64,000 bases of DNA, taken from positions 49,711 through 113,710 of the forward strand of contig JAJQGJ010000016.1 of assembly GCA_021200565.1 (NCBI GenBank), written 5' to 3'. Source of the DNA: Oscillospiraceae bacterium (GTDB lineage: Bacteria; Bacillota; Clostridia; Oscillospirales; Ruminococcaceae). Below, one piece after another: positions 26,298-35,634 of the stretch; position 1 is the first letter of the stretch, and every line of letters starts with the position of its first letter. The notes under the pieces were generated by a model that saw nothing but the letters and a program-made list of their open reading frames with translations, made no database searches and had not been told where the DNA came from. Both the position numbers and the translations under genes were made by a program.

Positions 26298-26750
26298 TTA
26301 CGCATTAATAATTACTTCCCTGACCGTCCTCTGCACTCCCATCCCCATCTTGTCATAAAACGCCTTTGCCTGGTCGTTTCCTTCCCAGACGCATAGGATG
26401 AGGTTGTGGCAGCCTATCTCTTTGGCATAGGCTTTTGCGAACTCGAAAAGCTTGGTGCCGATTCCTTTGCCACGGGCATTTTCGTCGACGCAGAAGTCTT
26501 CTATGTAGAATGTCTTGACTTTTGCGAAGTTTTTAGTGGCGCAGAAAAGGTGCCCGAGAACCTTGCCGTCCTCCTCATAAACGAAAACAGGTGCGTTCTC
26601 GTCATTAAAGAGCTTTGTGATCTCTTCCTCGGTGTACTTGACCTGCCGTTCCCCATAAATGTCGGGGCGGATCTTCTGATGAACAGCTCCTACCTGCTTA
26701 AGAAGCGACATGATGGCAGGGGCGTCGGATAGTTGTGCTGGGCGTATCAT
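26298..26750 (-). CDS. GNAT family N-acetyltransferase
   Basis: 150 residues with the GNAT fold. MIRPAQLSDAPAIMSLLKQV is the first helix region, and VDENARGKGIGTKLFEFA is motif A, where the R/Q-x-x-G-x-G/A loop binds acetyl-CoA pyrophosphate; CVWEGNDQAKAFYDKMGM is motif B. The acceptor substrate cannot be read from sequence. The C-terminal IINA and stop are contributed by a family C repeat. Confidence 0.9.
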   Translation of the reverse strand: MIRPAQLSDAPAIMSLLKQVGAVHQKIRPDIYGERQVKYTEEEITKLFNDENAPVFVYEEDGKVLGHLFCATKNFAKVKTFYIEDFCVDENARGKGIGTKLFEFAKAYAKEIGCHNLILCVWEGNDQAKAFYDKMGMGVQRTVREVIINA

Positions 26751-26789
26751 TTATTTAAATCTCCTTTGGTGGTATTGACAATTCGACTC

Positions 26790-27002
26790 CGACGGCTGAT
26801 GCCGTCTCCGCCGAAGCTATTTCGCCTTCGGCGAAATAGCACCCCTCTGGCACTTCGTGCCACCTCCCCTTGACAGGGGAGGCAATAGCATCCTAATCCA
26901 AAAGCCTATAATAGGAGTAGTTATGGCTCCCCTGTTAAGGGGAGCTGTCGCCGCAGGCGACTGAGGGGTGCCGCACGAAGTGCGGCATCGGCGAAGCCGA
27001 CC
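26790..27002. repeat. Family B palindromic repeat block, copy B3
   Basis: Nested hairpins: GCTATTTCGCC/GGCGAAATAGC, GGCACTTCGTGCC, CTCCCCTTGACAGGGGAG, GGCTCCCCTGTTAAGGGGAG, GCCGCACGAAGTGCGGC. Confidence 0.75.
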
Positions 27003-27032
27003 ATTGTACATTGTACATTATACATTGTACAT
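27003..27032. repeat. TTGTACATT direct repeats
   Basis: ATTGTACATT units repeated three to four times directly before the rny terminator. Confidence 0.6.
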
Positions 27033-27062
27033 TAAAAAAGCGGGACTCAGCCCGCTTTTTTC
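27033..27062 (-). terminator. rny terminator
   Basis: Stem AAAAAAGCGGG / CCCGCTTTTTT with ACTCAG loop; symmetric and so possibly bidirectional. Confidence 0.85.
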
Positions 27063-28627
27063 TATTTTGCGTACTCTACAGCGCGGGATTCTCGGATTAT
27101 GTTTACCTTGATCTGTCCGGGATAATCCATTTCCTGCTCGATCTTCTGTGCGATCTCTCTGGCAACAATCACCATCTGATCGTCGTCGACCTTGTCGGGA
27201 TAAACCATTATCCGCACTTCTCTGCCCGCCTGAATTGCAAACGACTTCTCAACGCCGTCATAGGAGGAGCAAATCTCCTCAAGCTTCTCAAGACGCTTGA
27301 TGTAGTTCTCGAAGTTTTCGCTTCTGGCACCCGGTCTTGCAGCTGAAATTGCATCCGCTGCCTGAACAAGTGCTGCAATGACTGAATGACACTCGACGTC
27401 GCCGTGGTGAGCTTCGATTGCGTGGATAATCTCGGGAGATTCCTTGTACTTCCGGCAGACATCGACGCCAATCTGGACGTGAGAGCCCTCAATTTCGTGG
27501 CTGAGAGCCTTTCCAATATCGTGGAGAAGTCCCGCACGTCTTGCGAGTGTCGGGTCAACTCCGAGCTCGCTCGCCATCATTCCGGCGAGGTGAGCTACTT
27601 CTATAGAGTGATTCAGAACATTCTGACGATAGCTCGTTCTGTAGTGAAGTCTTCCTATAAGCTTGACAAGCTCGTGGTTAAGACCATGGACATTGGTCTC
27701 GAGGACAGCTCTTTCGCCCTCCGACTTGATGACCTGCTCAACCTCACGGCGTGCCTTGTCGACACATTCTTCAATCCTTGTCGGATGGATTCTGCCATCC
27801 TGAATAAGCTTTTCAAGCGACAGCCTTGCGACTTCCCTTCTGACAGGGTCGAAGCAGGAAAGAGTGATTGCCTCCGGCGTGTCGTCGATGATGAGATCAA
27901 CTCCGGTGAGCTGTTCGAGAGCGCGGATATTTCTGCCCTCTCTTCCGATGATTCTTCCCTTCATTTCTTCGTTGGGAAGAGGAACAACTGAAACTGCCGA
28001 CTCGGAAACCTGGTCTGCGGCGCATCTTGCAATAGCCAGCGAAATAAGCTGTCTTGCCTTTGCCTCGCATTCCTCCTTTGCCTGAGCCTCGTAGTTAGAA
28101 ATCTTGATTGCCTTTTCGTGAATGAGGTCGTCCTCAAGCGACTTGAGGAGATATTCCTTTGCCTGCTCAGTTGTGAACCCGGAAATTCTTTCGAGCTCCT
28201 GAAGCTGGCTTTCCTTTACCTTTTCAGCTTCAGCAAGCCTTGCCTCAGCCTGCTTGAGCTTACGCTGAACGTTTTCGTCCTTTTTCTCGACAGATTCAAG
28301 CTTCTTGTCAAGGGTTTCTTCCTTCTGCTGAACACGTCTTTCCTGTCTGGAGACCTCGGAACGGCGTTCCTTGAGCTCCTTTTCAGTTTCCATACGGTTT
28401 TTGTAGATTTCGTCCTTGGCTTCGACAAGCTTTTCTTTCTTCAGGGATTCAGCCTGCTTGCCGGCTTCTTCTACAATTCTCTTCGCTTCTTCTTCAGCAG
28501 AACCGATCTGCGCTTCAGCGATTTTCTTTCTATGTTCAATTCCCATGCGATAGCAAATAACTCCGCTAACGCCGGCACCAATTGCAAGGGCAATAACACA
28601 TAAAAGGATCGTAACCGGTAATATCAA
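27062..28627 (-). CDS. rny: Ribonuclease Y
   Basis: 521 residues, the canonical length. It is the membrane-anchored endoribonuclease that initiates mRNA decay in Firmicutes. N-terminal helix (about 3-24), long charged coiled coil (about 35-165), KH domain ([20 protein letters not shown], about 210-275) and HD domain with HDIGKAL (near 350) and HHGD further on, which bind the catalytic metal. Upstream lies an unusually long structured leader with its own promoter. Confidence 0.96.
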   Translation of the reverse strand: MILPVTILLCVIALAIGAGVSGVICYRMGIEHRKKIAEAQIGSAEEEAKRIVEEAGKQAESLKKEKLVEAKDEIYKNRMETEKELKERRSEVSRQERRVQQKEETLDKKLESVEKKDENVQRKLKQAEARLAEAEKVKESQLQELERISGFTTEQAKEYLLKSLEDDLIHEKAIKISNYEAQAKEECEAKARQLISLAIARCAADQVSESAVSVVPLPNEEMKGRIIGREGRNIRALEQLTGVDLIIDDTPEAITLSCFDPVRREVARLSLEKLIQDGRIHPTRIEECVDKARREVEQVIKSEGERAVLETNVHGLNHELVKLIGRLHYRTSYRQNVLNHSIEVAHLAGMMASELGVDPTLARRAGLLHDIGKALSHEIEGSHVQIGVDVCRKYKESPEIIHAIEAHHGDVECHSVIAALVQAADAISAARPGARSENFENYIKRLEKLEEICSSYDGVEKSFAIQAGREVRIMVYPDKVDDDQMVIVAREIAQKIEQEMDYPGQIKVNIIRESRAVEYAK

Positions 28628-28860
28628 CTAACAACTCTCCTTTCTGAGTATTTTTTCGGAAGACTCCCGCCCAAGGCTCCACTTGCGAATAAGCCATAGA
28701 CAGCCAAATCATCTTCCGTTTTAAGAAAGAGCTTCCCCAAAATTTAAGGGGGAACTCATGAAATTAACAAGGGCAAGAGTCTTACTTCCATCCCTGCCAA
28801 AGTTTGCACATGCTGTGTGCGGTTTAAGAGCACCCGCACAGAATACAGCCCACATACCCT
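28628..28860 (-). ncRNA. Long structured leader of rny or unidentified small RNA
   Basis: About 230 nt between promoter and rny. Minus-strand reading shows strong hairpins: GTGCGG..CCGCAC within GCTGT..ACAGC; GAGTTCCCC..GGGGAAGCTC; and CGGAAGA..TCTTCCG enclosing GGCT..AGCC. No ORF with a ribosome binding site is seen in it. It could be a leader controlling RNase Y levels or a separate housekeeping RNA (6S-like size); I cannot match it to a known family. Confidence 0.4.
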
Positions 28861-28863
28861 TTT

Positions 28864-28892
28864 ATTTTATAATAGAATTTCCGTTATGTCAA
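28864..28892 (-). promoter_or_regulatory. Promoter of the rny leader transcript
   Basis: Minus strand TTGACA (28892-28887), 17-bp spacer, TAAAAT (28869-28864). Confidence 0.75.
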
Positions 28893-28954
28893 GAGGTTTT
28901 CGGGGGAAATCTTGAGAAGTTGAGCTGACAGCTTTGCAAAATCTGATTCATCAC

Positions 28955-28983
28955 TTGTCAAACAAGGGATTTTATGCTATCAT
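28955..28983 (+). promoter_or_regulatory. Promoter of the class B PBP gene
   Basis: TTGTCA (28955-28960), 17-bp spacer, TATCAT (28978-28983). Confidence 0.7.
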
Positions 28984-29023
28984 TGTCTGTATAGATTTTC
29001 GTTATTTTACAGAAAGGACACCC

Positions 29024-31126
29024 ATGCTAAAACGCACCTTCGAAATCCTCCGTGTTGTTCTCACCATTGCCATTGTGGTGGTGGCGGTGGTTTATGCCGG
29101 AATAAAGCTTATGAAGATCCAGATTGTCGACGGCGAGATGTATCTTGCGCTGTCGAAGAGCTCGACCTCCGCTGAAAAAACCGTCTATGCCGCTCGTGGC
29201 GAAATTGTCGACAGAAACGGAGTCTCTCTTGTCGAAAACGAGGTTTCCTACAACGTCATCATCGAATATTCCTTCTTCCCGAGCGACTATGAAACCCAGA
29301 ACGAGATTATTTTAAGGGTTGTCGAGATTCTTAAGGAGGACGGCATCGACTGGATTGACGAGACGCCGGTCACATTCACGACTCCTTATGAATTCGCTGA
29401 TGACGCAACAGCATCTGAAATCTCAAGAATCCGGGAAAAGCTCCGCCTCAACAGCTACGCCACCGCCGAAAACTGCATCGATAGGCTTATCGAAAACTAC
29501 GAAATCTCCGACGACTACACCGAGGAGGAGAAGCGGATCATTGCCGGAGTCAGATACATGATGCTCATCGGCGACTTCTCGTCATCCACAGACTACATCT
29601 TCGTCACCGGCGTTCCAATCGGGACCGTTTCGAAGATACGTGAGCTTTCCGGGGAGCTTGACGGCGTCGACATCGCCGAGAGCTACGAGCGAGTCTATAT
29701 CCAGGGAGACATTGCTCCGCACATCGTCGGCTATGTCGGTCCTGTTTACGCCGAGGAGTATGAGGAGCTTAAGGCTGAAGGCTATCTCATAAGCGACACT
29801 ATCGGAAAAAGCGGAATAGAAAAAGCCCTCGAAAGCGTTCTTCGAGGGGCTAACGGCACAAATATTGTGACTGTTTCGAGCGATGGAGATGTCACAGAAA
29901 CGGTTTCCTGCGAGGTTGAGCTGGGAAACACAGTCATGCTCACCATCGATTCTGAGCTTCAGTCCAAGTGCCAGGAAATTTTAGAGAACCATATTGGCTA
30001 TCTTCGAGACGGAATCTTAACGAAAATCGACAGCTCGACAAAGCTTGAGCTCGACTTTTCCGACTGCGAAGCGGGAGCCATTGTCGTTTTAGACGTTGAA
30101 ACCGGCGCAGTCCTTGCTGCGGCTACGAGTCCGACTTACGATATAAACGATCTACTAGAGGACTACAGCTCGGTTCTCAATGCCGACGGCTCGCCTCTAT
30201 ATAACAGAGCGTTTGACGGGCTTTATCGCCCAGGCTCTGTCATGAAGACGGTGACTGCCACAGCAGCACTTGCCGAGGGAATCATCGACGTTACAACGAA
30301 ATACACCTGCTCGAGGCGCTTGACATATCTTGACATAATCGTCAACTGCACCGGCTCGCACGGCTCGATAAACGTCGTGACCGCAATCCAGAAGAGCTGC
30401 AACATCTTCTTCTACCAGGTCATCCAGGAGGTCGGGCTCGACACCTTCCTCGAATATGAGACTGCATATGGCTTGGGAGAAGACCCCGGGCTCGAAATCA
30501 GTGCATCCTCCGGCTACCTTGCCTGTCCCGACACGTTTGCGGATCTTGGGCTCGACTGGACATCCGGTCAGCTTCTCCAAGCTGCAATCGGTCAGTCGGA
30601 GGTGGCTGTAACTCCGCTTCAGATGGCGGGAATTGCGCTGACAATAGCAAACGGCGGCGTGAGATACAAGCCTTATCTCGTCGATTCGATCTGGGACTAC
30701 AACATGACCGAGTGTATTGAAAAGACCGAGCCGGAGGTAGCCTATACAATCGATGCCGACTATGACGCCGTCTTCGCTCCGATAATCGAGGGCATGATTC
30801 TTGCCGGAGAGAGCACGACATCGGCGACCTACTATGCCTCGAACGAAGAAAACGCTTTTCTGGCACAGTTCTCGACAGACGCTCTTCCCGACAAAGTCGC
30901 CATCAAGACCGGCACTCCTCAGGCTAGTAACACTGCCACCCAGAATTCAACCGTCATCGGCTTCTATCCCGCCGACGACCCGGAGATAGCCTTCGCTGTA
31001 GTAATCGAAAATGGCGAATATGCCAAGTACACGGTACGAAAGATCATCGAAGCCTACTATGGCTGGACGACAGAAGAGGTTGAGCTTGAGAACGGGATGA
31101 TGGAGAGCGTGATTGTGACGGATTAA
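29024..31126 (+). CDS. Class B penicillin-binding protein (PBP2/MrdA-like transpeptidase)
   Basis: 700 residues. It cross-links peptidoglycan peptides outside the membrane. An N-terminal anchor (about 8-29), a dimerisation domain with RGEIVDRNGVSLVEN, and a transpeptidase domain with the catalytic tetrad motif SVMK (Ser405, Lys408), SCN (458-460) and KTG (628-630). The ATG at 29024 has AGAAAGGA upstream; an extended frame would run through the promoter. Its divergent position near mreC-mreD fits a role in elongation. Confidence 0.9.
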   Translation: MLKRTFEILRVVLTIAIVVVAVVYAGIKLMKIQIVDGEMYLALSKSSTSAEKTVYAARGEIVDRNGVSLVENEVSYNVIIEYSFFPSDYETQNEIILRVVEILKEDGIDWIDETPVTFTTPYEFADDATASEISRIREKLRLNSYATAENCIDRLIENYEISDDYTEEEKRIIAGVRYMMLIGDFSSSTDYIFVTGVPIGTVSKIRELSGELDGVDIAESYERVYIQGDIAPHIVGYVGPVYAEEYEELKAEGYLISDTIGKSGIEKALESVLRGANGTNIVTVSSDGDVTETVSCEVELGNTVMLTIDSELQSKCQEILENHIGYLRDGILTKIDSSTKLELDFSDCEAGAIVVLDVETGAVLAAATSPTYDINDLLEDYSSVLNADGSPLYNRAFDGLYRPGSVMKTVTATAALAEGIIDVTTKYTCSRRLTYLDIIVNCTGSHGSINVVTAIQKSCNIFFYQVIQEVGLDTFLEYETAYGLGEDPGLEISASSGYLACPDTFADLGLDWTSGQLLQAAIGQSEVAVTPLQMAGIALTIANGGVRYKPYLVDSIWDYNMTECIEKTEPEVAYTIDADYDAVFAPIIEGMILAGESTTSATYYASNEENAFLAQFSTDALPDKVAIKTGTPQASNTATQNSTVIGFYPADDPEIAFAVVIENGEYAKYTVRKIIEAYYGWTTEEVELENGMMESVIVTD

Positions 31127-31131
31127 TAATT

Positions 31132-31224
31132 GTAGGGGCTGGATATACAGGTAGCTTCTCTACCTGCCCGCCCGCTTTTGTGCCAATTATGGGTTTCGGG
31201 CGGATAATATCCGCCCCTACATAT
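31132..31224. repeat. Family A palindromic repeat, copy A3
   Basis: Left arm variant GTAGGGGCTGGATATACAG with inner GGTAGC..CTACC hairpin; right arm GGGCGGATAATATCCGCCCC. Confidence 0.75.
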
Positions 31225-31239
31225 TTTTAAAATTCCCTC

Positions 31240-31268
31240 TTGACAACAGCCTTACATTGGTATATAAT
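31240..31268 (+). promoter_or_regulatory. ylxM-ffh promoter
   Basis: TTGACA (31240-31245), 17-bp spacer, TATAAT (31263-31268). Confidence 0.85.
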
Positions 31269-31343
31269 AGTGGCTGTAAAGTTTTGAGGCTTTACTTCCG
31301 ACACAAGATTTAGTATTTATTTTGGAACTGGACGGGTGATATT

Positions 31344-31697
31344 GTGGCTAAGAATCTTAAATACTCGGCGCTTCTCGACATCTACGGCGGAATGCTTACC
31401 GACAAGCAGCGTGAGATGATGGAATTCTACTACAACGATGATCTCTCGCTTTCCGAAATTGCCGACAACTGCGGCATCTCCCGCCAGGGCGTAAGAGACG
31501 CTATCAAGCGTGGCGAGGAGTCGCTCGACGAGCTCGAGGAAAAAGTCGGCGTCACGACAATGATGAAGGAATACTCGGAAAAGCTCGCTTTCGTCACCAA
31601 CGCCTGCGACGAAATCATCCACGATTGCAAGACATATACAACTACAAAAAGCGTTATTGAGAAGCTGGAACGGATTAAGAAAGTAATCGGAGGATAG
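31344..31697 (+). CDS. ylxM: YlxM-type DNA-binding protein (UPF0122), SRP-associated
   Basis: 117 residues. A sigma-70 region 4-like helix-turn-helix: LTDKQREMMEFYYNDDLSLS then EIADNCGISRQGVRDAIKR. YlxM is encoded beside ffh across Firmicutes and modulates SRP GTPase activity or expression. The start is GTG, preceded by GGGTGAT. The gap to ffh (about 225 bp) is filled by a family B repeat, so coupling is looser than usual. Confidence 0.9.
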   Translation: MAKNLKYSALLDIYGGMLTDKQREMMEFYYNDDLSLSEIADNCGISRQGVRDAIKRGEESLDELEEKVGVTTMMKEYSEKLAFVTNACDEIIHDCKTYTTTKSVIEKLERIKKVIGG

Positions 31698-31699
31698 CT

Positions 31700-31895
31700 T
31701 CCCTGTGGGAAGCACCCCTCAGTCTGCGCCTGCGGCGCAGCCAGCTCCCCTTGTCAGGGGAGCCAATAGTCTCCTTCCATAAGCTGTCGTAAGAGGCAGT
31801 TATGCCTCCCCTGTTAAGGGGAGGTGGCACGAAGTGCCAGAGGGGTGCTATTTTCGGAAAAGCCGAAAATAGCCGACTTGGCAAAGCCAAGTCGT
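31700..31895. repeat. Family B palindromic repeat block, copy B4
   Basis: Hairpins CAGTCTGCGCC..GGCGCAG, GCTCCCCTTGTCAGGGGAGC, CTCCCCTGTTAAGGGGAG, GGCACGAAGTGCC, GCTATTTTCGG..GAAAATAGC, GACTTGGCAAAGCCAAGTC. It lies inside the ylxM-ffh operon. Confidence 0.75.
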
Positions 31896-31924
31896 CAATG
31901 CAAACCAATGAAAGGGTAGACTAA

Positions 31925-33286
31925 ATGGCATTTGAAGGTTTGAGCGAAAAGCTCAGTGGCGTTTTTAAGCGCCTGAAGTCGCACGGGCGGCTTACCGAGG
32001 CGGACGTTAAGGTCGCCATGAAGGAAATACGCATGGCTCTTCTCGAAGCCGATGTCAGCTACAAGGTCGTAAAGGATTTTGTCGCCAAGGTCTCCGAGAG
32101 ATGCGTCGGCGTTGAGGTTCTCGAAAGCCTCACTCCCGCCCAACAGGTTATAAAGATAGTCAACGAGGAGCTCATCGCACTGATGGGCAACTCGAATTCC
32201 AAGATAAACTTCCCGTCGAAGCCTCCGTGCGTCATAATGATGTGCGGTCTTCAGGGCTCCGGTAAGACAACCCATTCGGCAAAGCTTGCGAAATACTTCA
32301 AGGGAATGGACAAGCGCCCGATGCTTGTCGCCTGCGACATCTACAGACCTGCCGCTATCGAGCAGCTCAAGATTGTCGGCGAGCAAGCCGGAGTTCCGGT
32401 TTTTGAAGAGGGTCAGATTGATCCGAGAAAGATTGTCCGTGACGCTCTTTCGCATGCAAGAGATTATGGCAACGACATCGTAATCATAGACACTGCAGGT
32501 CGACTGCAGATTGATGAAGAGCTCATGGATGAGCTCGGCGATCTGAAAGAGATTTCCCAGCCGAACGAGATTATTCTCGTTGTCGATGCGATGGTCGGTC
32601 AGGAAGCCGTCAACGTCGCAAAAAGCTTCGACGAAAAGCTCTCCATCGACAGCGTAATCCTGACAAAGCTCGATTCGGACACCCGTGGTGGTGCTGCTCT
32701 GTCAGTCCTGGCTGCAACAGGCAAGCCTATCAAGTTTGTTGGAACGGGTGAAAAGCTCGACGAGTTCGAGCCCTTCCATCCGGAAAGAATGGCTTCAAGA
32801 ATCCTCGGCATGGGCGACGTGATGTCACTCATCGAGAAGGCGCAGAGCGCAGTCGACGAGAAAGAGGCTGAAAAGCTTGCCGACAAGATGAGCGAGGGCA
32901 AGTTCGACATGAACGACCTTCTTGATCAGATGCGGCAGATCGAAAAGATGGGCTCGATAAAGTCTATTCTTCAGATGATGCCCGGCGGCAACAAGATCGA
33001 CGAATCTCAGATTGACGAGAAGCAGATTCCACGGACGGAAGCGATGATCCTCTCGATGACTCCCGAGGAGCGCTCGAAGCCGTCGATTATAAACCCGAAG
33101 CGCAAGCGCAGAATTGCAGCCGGAAGCGGCACAAGGGTTGAGGACGTCAACCGACTCCTGAAGCAATACGAGCAGATGAAAGAAATGATGAAGCGCTTCG
33201 GTCTCACCGGCTCCGGCAAAAACGGCAAGGGCAAGCGCAAGAAGATGCCAAAGCTCCCGCCGGAGATGAGGGAATTGATGAAATAA
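31925..33286 (+). CDS. ffh: Signal recognition particle protein Ffh (SRP54)
   Basis: 453 residues. With 4.5S-type RNA and FtsY it delivers membrane proteins to the translocon. N domain (1-95), GTPase G domain with GLQGSGKTT (108-116), DTAGR, and TKLD, and a methionine-rich M domain (MRQIEKMGSIKSILQMMPGG) that binds signal sequences and RNA. Length and all motifs are complete. It lies between ylxM and rpsP, a conserved order. Confidence 0.97.
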   Translation: MAFEGLSEKLSGVFKRLKSHGRLTEADVKVAMKEIRMALLEADVSYKVVKDFVAKVSERCVGVEVLESLTPAQQVIKIVNEELIALMGNSNSKINFPSKPPCVIMMCGLQGSGKTTHSAKLAKYFKGMDKRPMLVACDIYRPAAIEQLKIVGEQAGVPVFEEGQIDPRKIVRDALSHARDYGNDIVIIDTAGRLQIDEELMDELGDLKEISQPNEIILVVDAMVGQEAVNVAKSFDEKLSIDSVILTKLDSDTRGGAALSVLAATGKPIKFVGTGEKLDEFEPFHPERMASRILGMGDVMSLIEKAQSAVDEKEAEKLADKMSEGKFDMNDLLDQMRQIEKMGSIKSILQMMPGGNKIDESQIDEKQIPRTEAMILSMTPEERSKPSIINPKRKRRIAAGSGTRVEDVNRLLKQYEQMKEMMKRFGLTGSGKNGKGKRKKMPKLPPEMRELMK

Positions 33287-33287
33287 C

Positions 33288-33450
33288 GCACCTGCGGTGC
33301 GCCCTCTCAGTCAGCCTGCCGGCTGACAGCTCCCCCAGAGGGGGAGCCGAGATTTGTGGGAGGACACACCACTTGGCTCTCCCTTTGGGAGAGCTGGCAC
33401 GCAAAGCGTGACTGAGAGGGCGTGCGAAGCACAGTCGGCGAAGCCGACAA
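33288..33450. repeat. Family B palindromic repeat block, copy B5
   Basis: CGCACCTGCGGTGCG, CAGTCAGCCTGCCGGCTGAC, GCTCCCCCAGAGGGGGAGC, GCACGCAAAGCGTG, GTCGGCGAAGCCGAC hairpins between ffh and rpsP. Confidence 0.75.
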
Positions 33451-33505
33451 CTACATTACCTACAACTATCCTAAAATAAAATTACCAACCATGGAGGTGA
33501 AATAT

Positions 33506-33748
33506 ATGGCAGTAAAAATCAGACTCAGAAGAATCGGTGCTAAGAAGGATCCCTTCTACAGGGTTGTTGTCGCTGATTCAAGATACCCTCGTGACGGAAG
33601 ATTCATCGAGGAGCTCGGCTACTATGATCCCACTGTCGAGCCGTCGGTTCTCAAGGTTGACGGCGAGAAGGCTAAGAAGTGGATCGCTACCGGTGCACAG
33701 CCTACCGATACCGCCAAAGAGCTCTTCAAAAAGAACGGTATTATCTGA
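33506..33748 (+). CDS. rpsP: 30S ribosomal protein S16
   Basis: 80 residues. N-terminal [20 protein letters not shown] and [20 protein letters not shown] are the S16 signature; the protein binds 16S rRNA early in 30S assembly. The ATG at 33506 is preceded by GGAGGTGAAATAT; an upstream in-frame extension runs through repeat B5 and is not coding. Confidence 0.97.
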   Translation: MAVKIRLRRIGAKKDPFYRVVVADSRYPRDGRFIEELGYYDPTVEPSVLKVDGEKAKKWIATGAQPTDTAKELFKKNGII

Positions 33749-33849
33749 GATTTTTAACCGGCTATTCGGCGGATATGGTGCACCCGTCATATTCGTCGAT
33801 TGCCGGACTACAGATCCGGGTGAACTTAATGCTTGAAAAGGAGATTCAA

Positions 33850-34083
33850 ATGGAGTTACTGCTCAAAACTATTGCGGCTGAGCTTGTCGAGGACAAGGAC
33901 GCAGTTACTGTTACCTGTGATGAGCCGAACGAGGACGGAATCATCGTCTATCATCTCCATGTCGCTCAGGATGACATGGGACGTATAATCGGCAAAAAGG
34001 GCAGAATAGCCAAGGCTATCCGCACACTGATGCGTGCTGGAGCTGCCAAGGTCAACGAAAAAGTAATGGTCGAAATAGAATAA
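33850..34083 (+). CDS. khpA: KH domain RNA-binding protein KhpA
   Basis: 77 residues consisting of a single KH domain, with DMGRIIGKKGRIAKAIRTLM as the GxxG loop. KhpA pairs with KhpB/Jag and acts in RNA regulation and cell division in Firmicutes. The ATG at 33850 follows AAAAGGAGATTCAA. It sits in its standard place between rpsP and rimM. Confidence 0.93.
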   Translation: MELLLKTIAAELVEDKDAVTVTCDEPNEDGIIVYHLHVAQDDMGRIIGKKGRIAKAIRTLMRAGAAKVNEKVMVEIE

Positions 34084-34212
34084 GACATCGGGTAGCCCGG
34101 AAATTCCCGGGTTGACCTTGAAAGCAGCCTGTCACTTTCGCTTTTGCCGGGAGTAGTAGGCTGTTTTGATTGATTGGGATTCATATTAAAATGTTCTGAA
34201 AGGAAACACTGT

Positions 34213-34719
34213 ATGGAAAAATATCTCGAAGTGGGAAAGATAGTCACGACGCACGGCGTGAGAGGCGACGTCAAGGTTCTCCCCTGGTGCGATACAGCTA
34301 ATTTTATATGCGATTTTGAAACTCTCTACACAAAGAACGGCGAAACCGCTTTCAAAGTATCAAGAGCAAGAGTTTTAGGAAACATGGCAATACTCAGGTT
34401 CGAGGGAATCGACAACCCGAACAAAGCGGAAGAGCTCCGCCAGACGGTTCTCTATATCGACCGTGACGATGCGAATCTTCCCGAGGGCACCTATTTTGTC
34501 GCAGACCTGATTGGTCTTTCGGTCTACGACGAAGAGGGAAAGCTCTACGGCAAGATAAGCGACGTTCTCAAAACCGGAGCCAACGACGCCTACGAAATTG
34601 AGGCGGATGACGGCAAGCTCTACTACATACCGGCAATTCCTGATGTCGTTCTCAAAACCGACATCGAAAATGGCAAAATGACTATTCACCCGATGGAGGG
34701 TCTTTTCGATGCGAATTGA
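34213..34719 (+). CDS. rimM: Ribosome maturation factor RimM
   Basis: 168 residues. N-terminal LEVGKIVTTHGVRGDVKVLP and C-terminal PRC-barrel with LYYIPAIPDVVLKTDIENGK fit RimM, which aids 30S head assembly and binds S19. The ATG at 34213 follows GAAAGGAAACACTGT. Its 3' end overlaps trmD by 11 bp, implying translational coupling. Confidence 0.95.
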   Translation: MEKYLEVGKIVTTHGVRGDVKVLPWCDTANFICDFETLYTKNGETAFKVSRARVLGNMAILRFEGIDNPNKAEELRQTVLYIDRDDANLPEGTYFVADLIGLSVYDEEGKLYGKISDVLKTGANDAYEIEADDGKLYYIPAIPDVVLKTDIENGKMTIHPMEGLFDAN

Positions 34720-35461
34720 CATCGCAACATTATTCCCCGAGCTCTGCGAAACATGGCTCGGGGCTTCCATAGTTGGACGTGCACGTGAAGCAGGAGTCTT
34801 CGAGCTCAAGTGCCACCAGATTCGTGACTATGCCGAAGGGCGTCACCAGCGTGTCGACGACACTCCCTACAGCGAGCGCCAGGGAATGCTTATGATGGCT
34901 GAGCCGATTTATCAGTGCTACAAGGCAGTCGCCGGAGACCGGAAGCCCTATGTCGTCTTCATGTCCCCGAAAGGGAAGATCTTAAACCAGGAGAAGTGCC
35001 TTGAGCTCTCGAAAAAATCCGATCTCTTCATTCTCTGCGGGCACTATGAAGGTGTCGACCAGCGGATTCTTGACAAGATTGTCGATGAGGAAATCTCAAT
35101 AGGCGACTATGTCTTGACTGGCGGCGAGCTCCCGGCGGTTGTTTTGGTTGACGGCATCGCCAGAATGCTCGATGGAACTCTCGGCAAAGACGTCTCCCAC
35201 GAGGATGAAAGCCTCTTCGACGGCTTACTTGAGTATCCGCAGTACACCCGTCCGGAGGTCTGGGAGGGTATGCCCGTCCCGGAGGTCCTTCTCAGCGGGC
35301 ACAGAGAGAACGTCCTCAAGTGGCGCAGGTATAAAAAGCTTGAAGAAACCTACAAAAAACGCCCCGACCTTCTTGAGAAGGCGGAGCTTGATGATGTTGA
35401 TAAGGCGAACCTGTCGGAGATTACGGCGATTCTGGATGAGAATCCGAAGTGGTTGAATTGA
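34709..35461 (+). CDS. trmD: tRNA (guanine-N1)-methyltransferase
   Basis: 250 residues. It methylates G37 of tRNAs with a G36 using SAM, preventing frameshifts. N-terminal MRIDIATLFPELCETWLGAS, the trefoil-knot SAM site with ILCGHYEGVDQRI and IGDYVLTGGELPA, and PQYTRPEVWEGMPVPEVLLS are diagnostic. In most Firmicutes rplS follows; here the next element is a type I toxin-antitoxin locus. Confidence 0.97.
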   Translation: MRIDIATLFPELCETWLGASIVGRAREAGVFELKCHQIRDYAEGRHQRVDDTPYSERQGMLMMAEPIYQCYKAVAGDRKPYVVFMSPKGKILNQEKCLELSKKSDLFILCGHYEGVDQRILDKIVDEEISIGDYVLTGGELPAVVLVDGIARMLDGTLGKDVSHEDESLFDGLLEYPQYTRPEVWEGMPVPEVLLSGHRENVLKWRRYKKLEETYKKRPDLLEKAELDDVDKANLSEITAILDENPKWLN

Positions 35462-35474
35462 AATAAAAAAGCTA

Positions 35475-35503
35475 TTGACAAAATAGCCTTTATGCGCTAT
35501 AAT
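35475..35503 (+). promoter_or_regulatory. Antisense antitoxin RNA promoter, type I locus 1
   Basis: TTGACA (35475-35480), 17-bp spacer, TATAAT (35498-35503): full consensus, driving transcription toward the toxin 3' end. Confidence 0.85.
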
Positions 35504-35509
35504 AAATGA

Positions 35510-35634
35510 CAGAGAAGCGGAACTGAGGCAAACAGTTCCGGATCGACCTTATATGTGCGGATGAGAATCCTGCACTGCGGGTGAAAATTGACCGTCCCTG
35601 CTCGTGTTAAGTTACCGGGCGGTTATTTTTTCTG
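35510..35634 (+). ncRNA. Antisense RNA antitoxin, type I locus 1
   Basis: Predicted transcript of about 125 nt from the consensus promoter at 35475 to a terminator (GACCGTCC pairing with GGGCGGTT, then ATTTTTT, about 35590-35632). It has no ORF with a ribosome binding site. Its 3' end, including the terminator, is complementary to the end of the small toxin gene on the opposite strand, the layout of TxpA/RatA-type convergent systems. It would base-pair with the toxin mRNA and trigger its decay or block translation. Confidence 0.75.

Noticed and set aside
28628..28860. Assignment of the rny leader as 6S RNA
   Set aside because: Size is suitable, but I could not pair the 5' and 3' ends into the required long rod with a central bubble.
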